Of a stretch of DNA of 64,000 nucleotides, positions 8,367 to 17,469 are shown in pieces. Both the position numbers and the translations under genes were made by a program. The stretch is from positions 464,228 to 528,227 of the forward strand of contig PLCA01000003.1 of assembly GCA_003134685.1 (NCBI GenBank), read 5' to 3'. Within the stretch, counting starts at the first letter, position 1. Every line of letters begins with the position of its first letter. This DNA comes from Gemmatimonadota bacterium (GTDB taxonomy: Bacteria; Gemmatimonadota; Gemmatimonadetes; Gemmatimonadales; Gemmatimonadaceae). The notes beneath the pieces were generated by a model, which saw only the letters and a program-made list of their open reading frames with translations, was not told the DNA's origin and did not search any database.

Positions 8367-11077
8367 CCCCTGCGTTTCACACTGGGCCAAATGGAGTTGC
8401 GGTCCCCGATCCTCGGCCGCGCTTTCTCCGAATCCTGATCGCGACGCTAGGCCTTTCTTGCTCTTTCCTCGTCGCGTCATGCGGCCGCAACTCGGAAAAC
8501 CACGCTTCGCCTCGAGGGCCGGCGCCCACTGCTGTACGATTGGACCATCTCCAGCACCTCGGCCGTAACGCGGTGGTCCGGGGTCGGCCGGTTCGGGTAG
8601 TTTCACTCTACGCGGAGGCGCCTGACTATCGTCCGACCGGCTCTCCAGCGCGCGACGGATTCGAGGGAATCGCCAGCCTCGACGATGCCGCGCGCGCGGC
8701 GGTTGTCTATCTCCGCGAGTACGAGGCAACGGGGGACACCGTCATCCGCGACGAGGCCGTTCGACTCCTGCGCTTCGTCACGGCGATGGAACAGGGTGAC
8801 GGCGAGTTCGTCAATTTCATCGACTCCGCCGGTCGGCTGAATCGCGACGCGCCTAGCAGTCGACAGAGCATGTCGTACTGGGCCGCGCGCAGCATCTGGG
8901 CACTCGGCGAAGCCGCGCGAGTGCTTGGGCCTCAGGACTCGACAGTGTTGAAGAGCATGCGTCCGGTGCTGAGTCGCGCGGTTTCGCGAATGGCGGAAGA
9001 GATCGACGCGGGCCGCCTCATCGGCGGATCGACCACGGCAACGTCGGAAGCGCTGCTCGGTCTGCTCGCGGCGCAGCGCGCCGATACCGCGAATGCACTC
9101 GTCCCGTTGGCGACGCGCACCGCCCGACTGCTTGCGGCGCACTCGGAGGGCGACAACAAGACCGCACCGTGGGGCGCGTATGTCGATCGAGCGAGTGCTC
9201 CCTGGCACGCGTGGGGAGCGCGATCTCCGGAGGCGCTCGCGATTGCCGGCAGCACCCTTGGTCATTCAGAGTTTACGGCTTCGGCCAGAAAGGAAGCGGA
9301 CGGACTGTGGGGCAGATTCCTCCTCGCTGGAGGCATCCCTTCGGCGGTCGCCCCCAACGGGACAGCTACATGGTATCCCCAGATCGCGTACGGCATCGGC
9401 CCGATCGTCGAAGGGTACCTCGCATTGGCCGAGGTAACTGGACAGCGTCGCTATGCAGTTTTCGCAGGACTCGCCGCAGGCTGGTTCCTCGGCAACAATC
9501 CCGCGGGCGTGAGCATGTACGACGAGAAGACCGGTAGAACCTTCGACGGGATCGACGGCCCATCGCCAGTGAAGGTGAATCGGAACTCGGGAGCTGAGTC
9601 GACCATCGAGGCGTTGCTGGCAATTCAGAAGGCTACGAGCAACCCGGATGCGGCGGAGTACCTGCATTACCGTCCGGTCGGCAATCAATCGCCTTTGCTT
9701 GCGAACGTTCCCGAACGGCGAGAATACACCGGGCCCGGCGGAAGTCGTCTCGTACTTCGCCGAGGGCCCGCCGGCGTTGAGATCGCGCGCGACGATCAGT
9801 CAGTCGGCAACAATGAAGTCGCTGCCAGGGACGCTGCCGCCGGGTCGGACAAGCCGTCGACACCAATCACGCTGACGTATTGGCCAGCTGCAAACCCGGT
9901 CGAGACGAGCGTCGCCAATCGCCTCGCGTCGCAGTGGAATCAGGAGCACCCCGATGTGCAGGTGCGAGTGCAGCCTTTGCCCGCCGGCCGCTCCTCCGAG
10001 GAGGTTCTACTGGCGGCGATCGTCGCCAAGGCGACGCCGGACGTCAGCTCGAATGTCTCGTCGGCGCTGCTGGCGCGGCTGGTTCGAGCGGGCGGTGTCG
10101 TGCGCCTCGACAATCGCGTCGCGACGTCGGCGCGGCTCAGGGAGCGCACAAACTCGGCGATGCTCGCATCCCTACGCCTGCCGGACGGCGGGATCTACGC
10201 GTTCCCCTGGAAGACGAATCCGATGATGTTGATGTACAACGTCGACCTGTTCAAGGCGGCAGGGATCGGCCCGCCGCGCACCCAGAGCGAGCTGGTGCAG
10301 GCCTGGCACAAGCTCGCCCGCGACACCGACGGCGACGGCCGCCTCGATCATTGGGCGATGTGGGCCACGCTCAAGACGACGTGGTACGAGCGCTTCTACG
10401 ATTTCTATCCACTGTATCTTGCCAGCTCGGGCGGCAGGACGCTGGTGAACAACGGGAAGATCGTCTTCGACAACGAAGCAGCGGTCGCGGCGCTCGACGT
10501 GTTGCGCCGCGGCTTCGCCGAAGGGGTACTTCCCAGGTCGAATTTCGCGCTGGGACGCGATCCTTTCGCCGATGGCACCGTAGCGATGAAGATCATCGGA
10601 CCCTGGTTCGTGAAGGAGCTAACCGACATCAAGATCCCCAGCTTGCACTACGACGTCGCGCCTGTGCCGGGCGCGGATGGGACGGATCCGGCCAATCGTT
10701 ATGCTTTCGCCGACTTGCGCAGCATCGCGATTTTCTCGACGACGCGTTATCCCGACGCCGCTGCGAGCTTTGTCGCATACCTCACGTCGCCTGCCGCCGA
10801 CCGCATGCTGATCGAAGAAGCGAGCCAACTGCCGTACCGGCGGCGTCTCGCGACCGATCCGCGATTCACAGTTTCTCTCTCGAAATGGCCGACGCTCTCG
10901 ACCTACGCCAACTATGTCGAGCGATCGCGCGATCTGGACCTCGATCCTGACGTGGTCGAGATTTTCGATCTTCTTTCGGAAGCCTACGAGGAGTCCGCGA
11001 TCTACCAGACCACTTCGGTGAAGGATGCGTTGGCGAAGGCCGCCCGCGAGGCAAGGAACATTGTGAATGCGCGCTGA
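8363..11077 (+). CDS. Lipoprotein fusion: N-terminal alpha/alpha-toroid glycosidase-like domain + C-terminal ABC extracellular solute-binding protein family 1
   Basis: Single 904-aa ORF, GTGA overlap with upstream; lipobox LVASC; N-domain GWFLGNNPAGVSMYDEKTGRTFDGI..NRNSGAESTIEAL; C-domain from ~aa 496 ITLTYWPAANPVETSVANRLASQWNQEHPDVQV..FPWKTNPMMLMYNVDLFKAAGI.. Confidence 0.8.
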   Translation: MTPAFHTGPNGVAVPDPRPRFLRILIATLGLSCSFLVASCGRNSENHASPRGPAPTAVRLDHLQHLGRNAVVRGRPVRVVSLYAEAPDYRPTGSPARDGFEGIASLDDAARAAVVYLREYEATGDTVIRDEAVRLLRFVTAMEQGDGEFVNFIDSAGRLNRDAPSSRQSMSYWAARSIWALGEAARVLGPQDSTVLKSMRPVLSRAVSRMAEEIDAGRLIGGSTTATSEALLGLLAAQRADTANALVPLATRTARLLAAHSEGDNKTAPWGAYVDRASAPWHAWGARSPEALAIAGSTLGHSEFTASARKEADGLWGRFLLAGGIPSAVAPNGTATWYPQIAYGIGPIVEGYLALAEVTGQRRYAVFAGLAAGWFLGNNPAGVSMYDEKTGRTFDGIDGPSPVKVNRNSGAESTIEALLAIQKATSNPDAAEYLHYRPVGNQSPLLANVPERREYTGPGGSRLVLRRGPAGVEIARDDQSVGNNEVAARDAAAGSDKPSTPITLTYWPAANPVETSVANRLASQWNQEHPDVQVRVQPLPAGRSSEEVLLAAIVAKATPDVSSNVSSALLARLVRAGGVVRLDNRVATSARLRERTNSAMLASLRLPDGGIYAFPWKTNPMMLMYNVDLFKAAGIGPPRTQSELVQAWHKLARDTDGDGRLDHWAMWATLKTTWYERFYDFYPLYLASSGGRTLVNNGKIVFDNEAAVAALDVLRRGFAEGVLPRSNFALGRDPFADGTVAMKIIGPWFVKELTDIKIPSLHYDVAPVPGADGTDPANRYAFADLRSIAIFSTTRYPDAAASFVAYLTSPAADRMLIEEASQLPYRRRLATDPRFTVSLSKWPTLSTYANYVERSRDLDLDPDVVEIFDLLSEAYEESAIYQTTSVKDALAKAAREARNIVNAR

Positions 11078-11114
11078 ACGGAAACCGCGAAGGAACATGG
11101 TGAATGCGCGCTGA
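11053..11114 (+). repeat. 25-nt imperfect direct repeat (37-nt period) spanning the SBP stop and permease start
   Basis: AAGGAACATTGTGAATGCGCGCTGA (11053) and AAGGAACATGGTGAATGCGCGCTGA (11090), one mismatch. Confidence 0.9.
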
Positions 11115-11967
11115 GCAGAAGACTGCTTCGCTGATGGCGGGGCCGTACGCGGCGTTTCTGCTCGTATTCGCCGTGTACCCGATCGCGTTCGCGCTCGTCC
11201 TCGTCTTCCTACAGTGGGATCTCGTCACGGCGCCGACGTTTGCTGGTGCCGACAATATTCGGCTGCTCGTCCACGATGGGCGATTCTGGCGTGCCGTCGT
11301 CAACACGTTTGTGTTTCTCAGCATCCACGTGCCGCTCCAGATCGTCACGGCGCTCGCGCTCGCGCTCACGCTCAATCGCCAGCTCGTTGGTCGTTCCTTC
11401 TGGCGGGCCGCCTTCTTTCTCCCGGTCGTAATCTCGGGCGCCGTCGTCGCGATTCTCTGGAGCCAGCTCTACGCCACCGATGTCGGGCTGATCAACCGGC
11501 TGCTGTTGAAGATCGGAGTGTCGCCGGTTCCCTGGCTCACCGATCCACGAACAGCCATGCCCGCGATCGCGGTGATGGTTACCTGGAAGAACGTCGGCTT
11601 CTACGTGATCATCTACCTGGCCGGGCTCCAGTACATCCCTCGCAGCTGCCAGGAAGCGATCGAGATCGAAGGCGCGTCCGCGTGGCAGCGGTTCCGGTAC
11701 CTGACTCTGCCGTCGCTGCTGCCGCAGACGATTCTCGTCGTCACGCTCTCTACCATAAACGGCTTCCAGCTCTTCATCGAGCCGTACGTGATGACTGGAG
11801 GGGGCCCGCTCAGGCGCACATACTCCGTGGTGCTCTACCTGTACAACAACGCCTTCGCGTACCAGAAGATGGGCTATGCGGCGACGATCGGTGTCGCACT
11901 GGCGCTGATCATCGGCATCGTCGTCCTTGCTCAGCGTCGCCTGATTGGGAAGGCTGAAGCCCTATGA
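11104..11967 (+). CDS. ABC sugar transporter permease (MalF/UgpA-like)
   Basis: EAA loop YIPRSCQEAIEIEGASAWQRFRYLTLPSLLP; six TM helices. Confidence 0.92.
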   Translation: MRAEQKTASLMAGPYAAFLLVFAVYPIAFALVLVFLQWDLVTAPTFAGADNIRLLVHDGRFWRAVVNTFVFLSIHVPLQIVTALALALTLNRQLVGRSFWRAAFFLPVVISGAVVAILWSQLYATDVGLINRLLLKIGVSPVPWLTDPRTAMPAIAVMVTWKNVGFYVIIYLAGLQYIPRSCQEAIEIEGASAWQRFRYLTLPSLLPQTILVVTLSTINGFQLFIEPYVMTGGGPLRRTYSVVLYLYNNAFAYQKMGYAATIGVALALIIGIVVLAQRRLIGKAEAL

Positions 11968-12779
11968 AGCAGCTCCGCAGAATCGTTCTATATGCAGGAC
12001 TGAGCATCGCTGCAATTACCTTCATCTATCCGTTCCTCTGGATGGCGTCGAGCACGTTCAAGCCGCCCGTCGAAGTCGGCTCGCTGGCACTGATTCCGCA
12101 TGACTTCACGCTCGACAACTACCGCACGATGTGGGCGCGGGCTCCCTTCGGACGCGCGCTCGTGAACAGCACCTTCGTGGCAACCACGATCACGCTTGCG
12201 GTGCTGGTGTTCGGTTCGATGACGGCGTACGCGATGGCGCGACTCAACTTCCGCGGCCGGCCCGCCCTCAACGCAGCGACGATCGCGGTGCTGATGGTAC
12301 CCGGCCAGCTGACGCTGATTCCGCTGTACACATTGATCGTGCAGCTCGGATGGGTCGACACCTACGCTGCTCTCATCGTTCCGTACCTGTTCAACGCCAC
12401 GGCGATCCTGATGTTGCGGCAATTCTTCCTGCAGATCCCGCAGTCGCTCATCGATTCCGCCCGCATGGACGGAATGAGCGAGCCGCGCATTCTCTTCACC
12501 ATTTTCTGGCCGTTATCCAAGCCCGTGCTGTCGATCGTCGCGATATTCACCTTCATGGGTGCGTGGAACGAAGTGCTCTGGCCGCTGCTCGTGGTGCGCG
12601 AGCAAAACCTGATGACGCTTCCGCAGCTGCTGACCGTTTTCGCGCTCGGCGGCGGCGCGGGTTCGGTCGGCGTCTCGCTTGCCTCGGCGATGGTACTGGT
12701 AGTGCCGGTGGTTGTCGCTTACGCATTCCTCCAGCGGAACTTTATCGAGAGCATGGCCGGCTCCGGGATCAAGGGCTAA
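11964..12779 (+). CDS. ABC sugar transporter permease (MalG/UgpE-like)
   Basis: ATGA overlap with previous gene; IPQSLIDSARMDGMSEPRILFTIFWPLSKPVLS EAA loop. Confidence 0.92.
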   Translation: MKQLRRIVLYAGLSIAAITFIYPFLWMASSTFKPPVEVGSLALIPHDFTLDNYRTMWARAPFGRALVNSTFVATTITLAVLVFGSMTAYAMARLNFRGRPALNAATIAVLMVPGQLTLIPLYTLIVQLGWVDTYAALIVPYLFNATAILMLRQFFLQIPQSLIDSARMDGMSEPRILFTIFWPLSKPVLSIVAIFTFMGAWNEVLWPLLVVREQNLMTLPQLLTVFALGGGAGSVGVSLASAMVLVVPVVVAYAFLQRNFIESMAGSGIKG

Positions 12780-12781
12780 CG

Positions 12782-13894
12782 ATGCCATCAGTCACGTTCG
12801 AGCACGTCACCAAGCGCTTCGGCGACGCAACAGTGATCGAGGATTTCGATTTACAAGTAGCGGACGGCGAGCTGCTCGTGCTGGTCGGCGGATCTGGATC
12901 CGGGAAGTCGACGATCCTGCGGATGCTCGCTGGCCTGGAGACCGTGACCTCGGGCAGGATCCGGATCGACGACCGCGATGTGACCGACCTCGCTCCGCGT
13001 GACCGCGACGTCGCGATGGTGTTCCAGGACTACGGGCTGTACCCTCACATGACCGTGCGCGACAACCTTTCGCTCGGACTTCGCCTCAGAAAGATTCCGC
13101 GCCACGAGATCGAACGCCGCGTTACGTGGGCGGCCAGCATGCTCGGCCTCGAGCCCCTGCTCGATCGCAAGCCGAAGGCGTTGTCCGGAGGTCAGCGGCA
13201 GAGGGTCGCGATGGGACGCGCCATGGTGCGCGAGCCCAAGGTGTTTCTCTTCGACGAGCCCCTCTCCAATCTGGACGCCGGTCTCCGGGCTCAAATGCGC
13301 ATCGAGATCGGTAGCCTTCAGGATCGGCTCAAGACCACCACCGTCTACGTCACGCATGACCAGGTCGAGGCGATGACTCTGGGCGACCGGATCGTCGTGC
13401 TCGCGGACGGACGCATCCAGCAGATCGGCCGGCCGATCGAGTTGTACCGAACTCCGGTCAACCGCTTCGTTGCGGGATTCATTGGCACGCCGGCAATGAA
13501 CTTTATCGAGGGAACACTCGTCGCGGACGGCGGTCGAATGTTTTTCAGCGCTGAAGCCGCGCGTTTGAAGATGAGAGCTGGCACCGCTGAATCGAGCGAG
13601 CCGATAACGCTTGGGATCCGGCCGGAGGATCTGCGGATGGATTTCATTCCTCAGCAGCCGACACACGGATCCGCTGACTTCGACACGTTAACCGGGCGCG
13701 TCGTGCTGGTCGAGCGGCTCGGTGGAACCAGCCACGTTCATTTTCAGGTTGGCCCGCACCGATTGATGGCGTCCGTTGCGAGCGATTCACTGCCGGAGGT
13801 CGGACACGACATCACGGCGCATGTTCCAGCCGCTCGGGTACATCTGTTCGGCGGCGATGGCCGTGCCATCGGACGAACAGCGGAGATCGTCTGA
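12782..13894 (+). CDS. ABC sugar transporter ATPase (MalK/UgpC-like)
   Basis: MPSVTFEHVTKRF start at 12782; Walker A GGSGSGKST, signature LSGGQRQRVAMGRA, Walker B VFLFDEPLSNLDA, C-terminal TOBE-like region. The supplied ORF start at 12131 is an artefact. Confidence 0.95.
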   Translation: MPSVTFEHVTKRFGDATVIEDFDLQVADGELLVLVGGSGSGKSTILRMLAGLETVTSGRIRIDDRDVTDLAPRDRDVAMVFQDYGLYPHMTVRDNLSLGLRLRKIPRHEIERRVTWAASMLGLEPLLDRKPKALSGGQRQRVAMGRAMVREPKVFLFDEPLSNLDAGLRAQMRIEIGSLQDRLKTTTVYVTHDQVEAMTLGDRIVVLADGRIQQIGRPIELYRTPVNRFVAGFIGTPAMNFIEGTLVADGGRMFFSAEAARLKMRAGTAESSEPITLGIRPEDLRMDFIPQQPTHGSADFDTLTGRVVLVERLGGTSHVHFQVGPHRLMASVASDSLPEVGHDITAHVPAARVHLFGGDGRAIGRTAEIV

Positions 13895-16563
13895 CAACTT
13901 TCCCACCTGCGCTCGGCCCTCTGCGGGCTAAAGCTCTCGTCGCGATTGCGCTCGCGCTCATCGCTTGCGCCAGGATCTCTCAGAGGACACCGCAGGTTAT
14001 TCCCGTCACATCCGGTCGGACAGGCCGGAGCGTCTCGGCCGATAGCGCTCCGGTCAGGGGGCAAGGTGCAGATCTATTGACGATTGAAAGCGTGAAGGAA
14101 GTTGGTCAAATCGAAGTCGGCAGCCCATATGTGGGCATCGAGATTCACAAGAGCTTTCCGTTGTTGAATCGGATAAGCTTTTACTACCCGGTAGCAAACA
14201 GTATCGATATCAGTGACGATTACTGGAAGCGTGAGACTTTCAGAATCATGTCCATCGGACTAAGGGTGGGTGGTTCCCCAAAACGCTTTCTCGAGCATCA
14301 GGTTTATAAAGTCTCTCAGACACCATACTCTGTTTCCTTCCATGGAAACGATTCTGGCAGTCACGTCAGAATCACTTATGAGTTTTGCAGGAACGAGCCA
14401 GCTATGGTGGTTACCTACGAGATAACCAATACATCTGCGACCACGAAAGACTATGAAGTGTATACCCGACTGGAAACGACACTTCGAACAAGCCACACTT
14501 ACAAACTTATTGATAGCGCATCTACCGACTTTCAGACCAGCGGATCAATAATCAGGACGAACTATCCTTTTGTGGAAACCGGGAATGCGCAAATATTTGT
14601 CATGAATTCAGGGCTGCAGCCGTCGAGTTTTACAACGAGGCAGCCAAAGAATACTGGATTCTCAAGCCTCGACGATTGGTGGTTGAACACCGACAGCCCT
14701 CTTCCGGCAACACTAATTCCGCGAGAGAAACCAGACAAACCCCTCGCTGCGTTCACCTACAACAAACAGTTACCTCCTGATTCATCAATCACGATTATCC
14801 AGATTGTTGGATCAGCATTGATTTCAGAAGCGGCGGCGAAGACGGCTTTCCTGCTCACGCACTACCAGCGTGAAGTCAAAGCGTACAAGGATTACATCAT
14901 CAAGGAGGCTTTGGCCCGGCCTGACATCGTTACCGGCGATAACGATCTGGATTTGACTTCGCGGTGGTCAAGGGCAGTCCTGGCAACGAACGCCCATTAC
15001 CTGCATGGCCGAATAGTTCCTATGCCTGCCCAAGCGGAATACAATTTCTACTTTACTCACGATGCATTGCTCACCGATTTGGCGGCGGTGAATTTCGATC
15101 TGGCAAGAGTCAGGAACGACTTGGAGTATATAGTCAGTTTAGCCGACACAGATCGAACCATACCCCACGCCTACTATTGGCAGGATACAAAGTACACGAC
15201 TGAATATGCGGGCCCGGAGAACTGGAATCACTTCTGGTTCACGCTTGTGGCTGCACGTTATCTGCGCCACTCAGGGGACCGTGAGTTTCTGGCGCGCCTT
15301 TATCCCTATATCGAGAAGAGCATTCAGACTGCGCTGAAGAATAAAGGCGCAGACGATCTGATGTGGTCCTCGCGGCCGGACTGGTGGGACATTGGTCGTA
15401 ATGTGGGACCACGGGCGTACATGACGATTCTGGCCATTCGTGCATTGAGGGAGTTCGACTTTATATCGAGCTCATTGAACCGTGATGGGTCGCAATTGGA
15501 GGCCTATGAGAATCTCGCCACTCGAATGAATAAGCAGCTGGTCGACCGGCTCTGGGATGACCAGCTGAACTACCTGATAAGCTATTACGAGGATGGAAAA
15601 GAGGATCGCCACATATATATGGGATCTCTGTTGGCCTCACATTTTGGCTTGCTCGATGATGCCAGGAATCGAAAGCTGCTAACGACTGCCAAGGCAAAGC
15701 TATTGGATGAACGACTGGGCCTGTACACGCTGTATCCAATGGACCTACATCTGCTTATCGATTACATGAGATTTGCCGGTAATGAGGCCGGCCAACCTTA
15801 TCACTATGCCAACGGCGGGATCTGGCCTCACGGAAATGCCTGGTACGCTCTCGCGTTAATCAACAATGGATTGAACAAAGATGCTTTTGAATTCATGAAG
15901 CGGACTATGACCCTGAACGGGATAACAAATAGTCCCAATGGCCAGCCTGCTTTGTATGAGTACAGAATAAGTGACAAAAGCGATCCGGCCGTTTATGGAA
16001 AGATTGACAAACCTCAATTCCTGTGGGCGGGCGGCTGGTACCTCTACACTCTGTATAATCTGTTCGGCCTGAGGGAAAATGAATGGAATATCTCGTTCAG
16101 CCCTTTTATCCCCAAAGGTGTGGATTCCGTACAGTTGACCGTGATCCTCAAGGGCGTCCCTGTAAGTGTCGATATCAGGGGAGAGGGGAGCACGCTATCC
16201 TCCATCTCATTCGATGGAAGGGACATCCCATCAGCTGTTGTGCCGGAGGATATCAAAGACTTGAGAAAGATCGGCGTAACATTAGGGGATGCCGTAACGC
16301 CGTATCTAAGTTCGGCTAATGCTTTAGTAATTTCTCCAGTCTATGACAGAGAAACGAAGAAACTTGAATTTGATCTCGAGTCTTTTGCAGGCCATTTAAT
16401 CGAGGTGGGAGTTGTATCCCCGACGGCAAAGCAAAGTATTGCGATAAATGGTCGTTATATCAGCAGTGGGATTACGGAATCAAGAACCAACGGGAGCTAT
16501 AAGATTCATCTGCAGCACGTTTCCAGATCGAAGAGAAATCATTATTCAGTAACGGTGAAATAG
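13891..16563 (+). CDS. Lipoprotein glycoside hydrolase-like (alpha/alpha-toroid; glycogen-debranching/GH63-like), possible CTG start
   Basis: Frame is open upstream of the called TTG (14077) and encodes LRAKALVAIALALIAC lipobox signal; core EYNFYFTHDALLTDLAAVNFDLARVRNDLEYI, GGIWPHGNAWYALALINNG. Confidence 0.7.
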   Translation: MTTFPPALGPLRAKALVAIALALIACARISQRTPQVIPVTSGRTGRSVSADSAPVRGQGADLLTIESVKEVGQIEVGSPYVGIEIHKSFPLLNRISFYYPVANSIDISDDYWKRETFRIMSIGLRVGGSPKRFLEHQVYKVSQTPYSVSFHGNDSGSHVRITYEFCRNEPAMVVTYEITNTSATTKDYEVYTRLETTLRTSHTYKLIDSASTDFQTSGSIIRTNYPFVETGNAQIFVMNSGLQPSSFTTRQPKNTGFSSLDDWWLNTDSPLPATLIPREKPDKPLAAFTYNKQLPPDSSITIIQIVGSALISEAAAKTAFLLTHYQREVKAYKDYIIKEALARPDIVTGDNDLDLTSRWSRAVLATNAHYLHGRIVPMPAQAEYNFYFTHDALLTDLAAVNFDLARVRNDLEYIVSLADTDRTIPHAYYWQDTKYTTEYAGPENWNHFWFTLVAARYLRHSGDREFLARLYPYIEKSIQTALKNKGADDLMWSSRPDWWDIGRNVGPRAYMTILAIRALREFDFISSSLNRDGSQLEAYENLATRMNKQLVDRLWDDQLNYLISYYEDGKEDRHIYMGSLLASHFGLLDDARNRKLLTTAKAKLLDERLGLYTLYPMDLHLLIDYMRFAGNEAGQPYHYANGGIWPHGNAWYALALINNGLNKDAFEFMKRTMTLNGITNSPNGQPALYEYRISDKSDPAVYGKIDKPQFLWAGGWYLYTLYNLFGLRENEWNISFSPFIPKGVDSVQLTVILKGVPVSVDIRGEGSTLSSISFDGRDIPSAVVPEDIKDLRKIGVTLGDAVTPYLSSANALVISPVYDRETKKLEFDLESFAGHLIEVGVVSPTAKQSIAINGRYISSGITESRTNGSYKIHLQHVSRSKRNHYSVTVK

Positions 16564-16600
16564 AGTTCTCCCCGCTTCTTTGACGATTCCCACGCCTATA

Positions 16601-16822
16601 ATAGCCGGTGTTCTGGGTTATACTGCCGCCTGATTTATCAATTTGACCCTGTGGAATTGGATAGACAGAGTTGAAGTCCTGGAACTATTTCCCGAGAGCG
16701 GTCAACACCGGCTTAGCTATTCCCCATCTTTTCAGGTCATTGAATCGTTGCGACTCGAATCCCAGCTCCACTCTCCCCTCATGCATTAACCAGCCCTTTA
16801 TCTGGTTCTTGCCAGTGGAGGC
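16601..16822 (-). pseudogene. Remnant of SusD/RagB C-terminus, interrupted by in-frame TAG
   Basis: Minus frame reads ..NQIKGWLMHEGRVELGFESQRFNDLKRWGIAKPVLTALGK*FQDFNSVYPIPQGQIDKSGGSITQNTGY; ELGFE.QRF.DL.RWG and YPIPQ..ID...GG..TQN.GY are SusD C-terminal hallmarks. Confidence 0.8.
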
Positions 16823-16852
16823 GGTGCTCCAGCCGCTCCTGTGCACTTGGTC

Positions 16853-16879
16853 GGCGGAGATGGCCGCGCCATCTCCGCC
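16853..16879. repeat. Perfect 12-bp inverted repeat, 3-nt loop
   Basis: GGCGGAGATGGC CGC GCCATCTCCGCC. Confidence 0.85.
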
Positions 16880-16899
16880 AGACTTTGAGCGGCGCGGAG

Positions 16900-17469
16900 T
16901 TACTTCTTTGTAGACGAGATCGGAACCATGATGTGTGCGTAGGGTGTGCCCTTCCACATTACCCAGGGACCGCCGCTCTGCCGTGTGGTGGGTATCCCCT
17001 CCAATGCGCTCGGATCCGTCACGAGGAGCATGATGTGCGGCGGATCATAACCCCACTCATTATCGGCGGTCGCTTTCGTCGCATACGGGTCCTTGTTGCT
17101 GCCGTACGCCCCACCTGGTGCGATCATGTAGGAGATGCCGGCGTGCGAGACCTTCGGCATGGTCTTGGTCATCATCGCGCTCATGAAGCCCATCCACTGG
17201 TCATCGACGCACATGGGATCGTTCCCTTTTGTGTTCGGAAAATCGGGAAGACAGGTCCACCCATTCGTCCCGGCACGGAGAGTTGTCATCTGCGCACCCT
17301 CGGTCGCTGGCCAATCCATGATCGTCGCATTTCCGGAGATGGAGCGTGGCGCCGCAGCCATCGCGGCGACGATCTTCTGGGCTTTCGTCTTTTTCCCTTG
17401 CGACAGGGCCTGACTGCCGGGAATGGTCAGGAGCATTGCGAGCCCGACCAGAGTTACGGTGCGGTGCAT
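16900..17469 (-). CDS. Conserved secreted protein of unknown function
   Basis: 189 aa, signal peptide MHRTVTLVGLAMLLTIPGSQALSQ; RBS-like GGAGG upstream of ATG. Confidence 0.8.
   Translation of the reverse strand: MHRTVTLVGLAMLLTIPGSQALSQGKKTKAQKIVAAMAAAPRSISGNATIMDWPATEGAQMTTLRAGTNGWTCLPDFPNTKGNDPMCVDDQWMGFMSAMMTKTMPKVSHAGISYMIAPGGAYGSNKDPYATKATADNEWGYDPPHIMLLVTDPSALEGIPTTRQSGGPWVMWKGTPYAHIMVPISSTKK

Noticed and set aside
12131-12781. N-terminal 217 codons of the 587-aa ORF at 12131..13894
   Set aside because: Out-of-frame translation of the MalG-like permease; the real ATPase starts at ATG 12782 with normal N-terminal sequence.
16595-16600. TATAAT-like hexamer downstream of the GH lipoprotein gene
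   Set aside because: Falls at the end of the SusD remnant with no appropriately placed -35 or downstream start codon.
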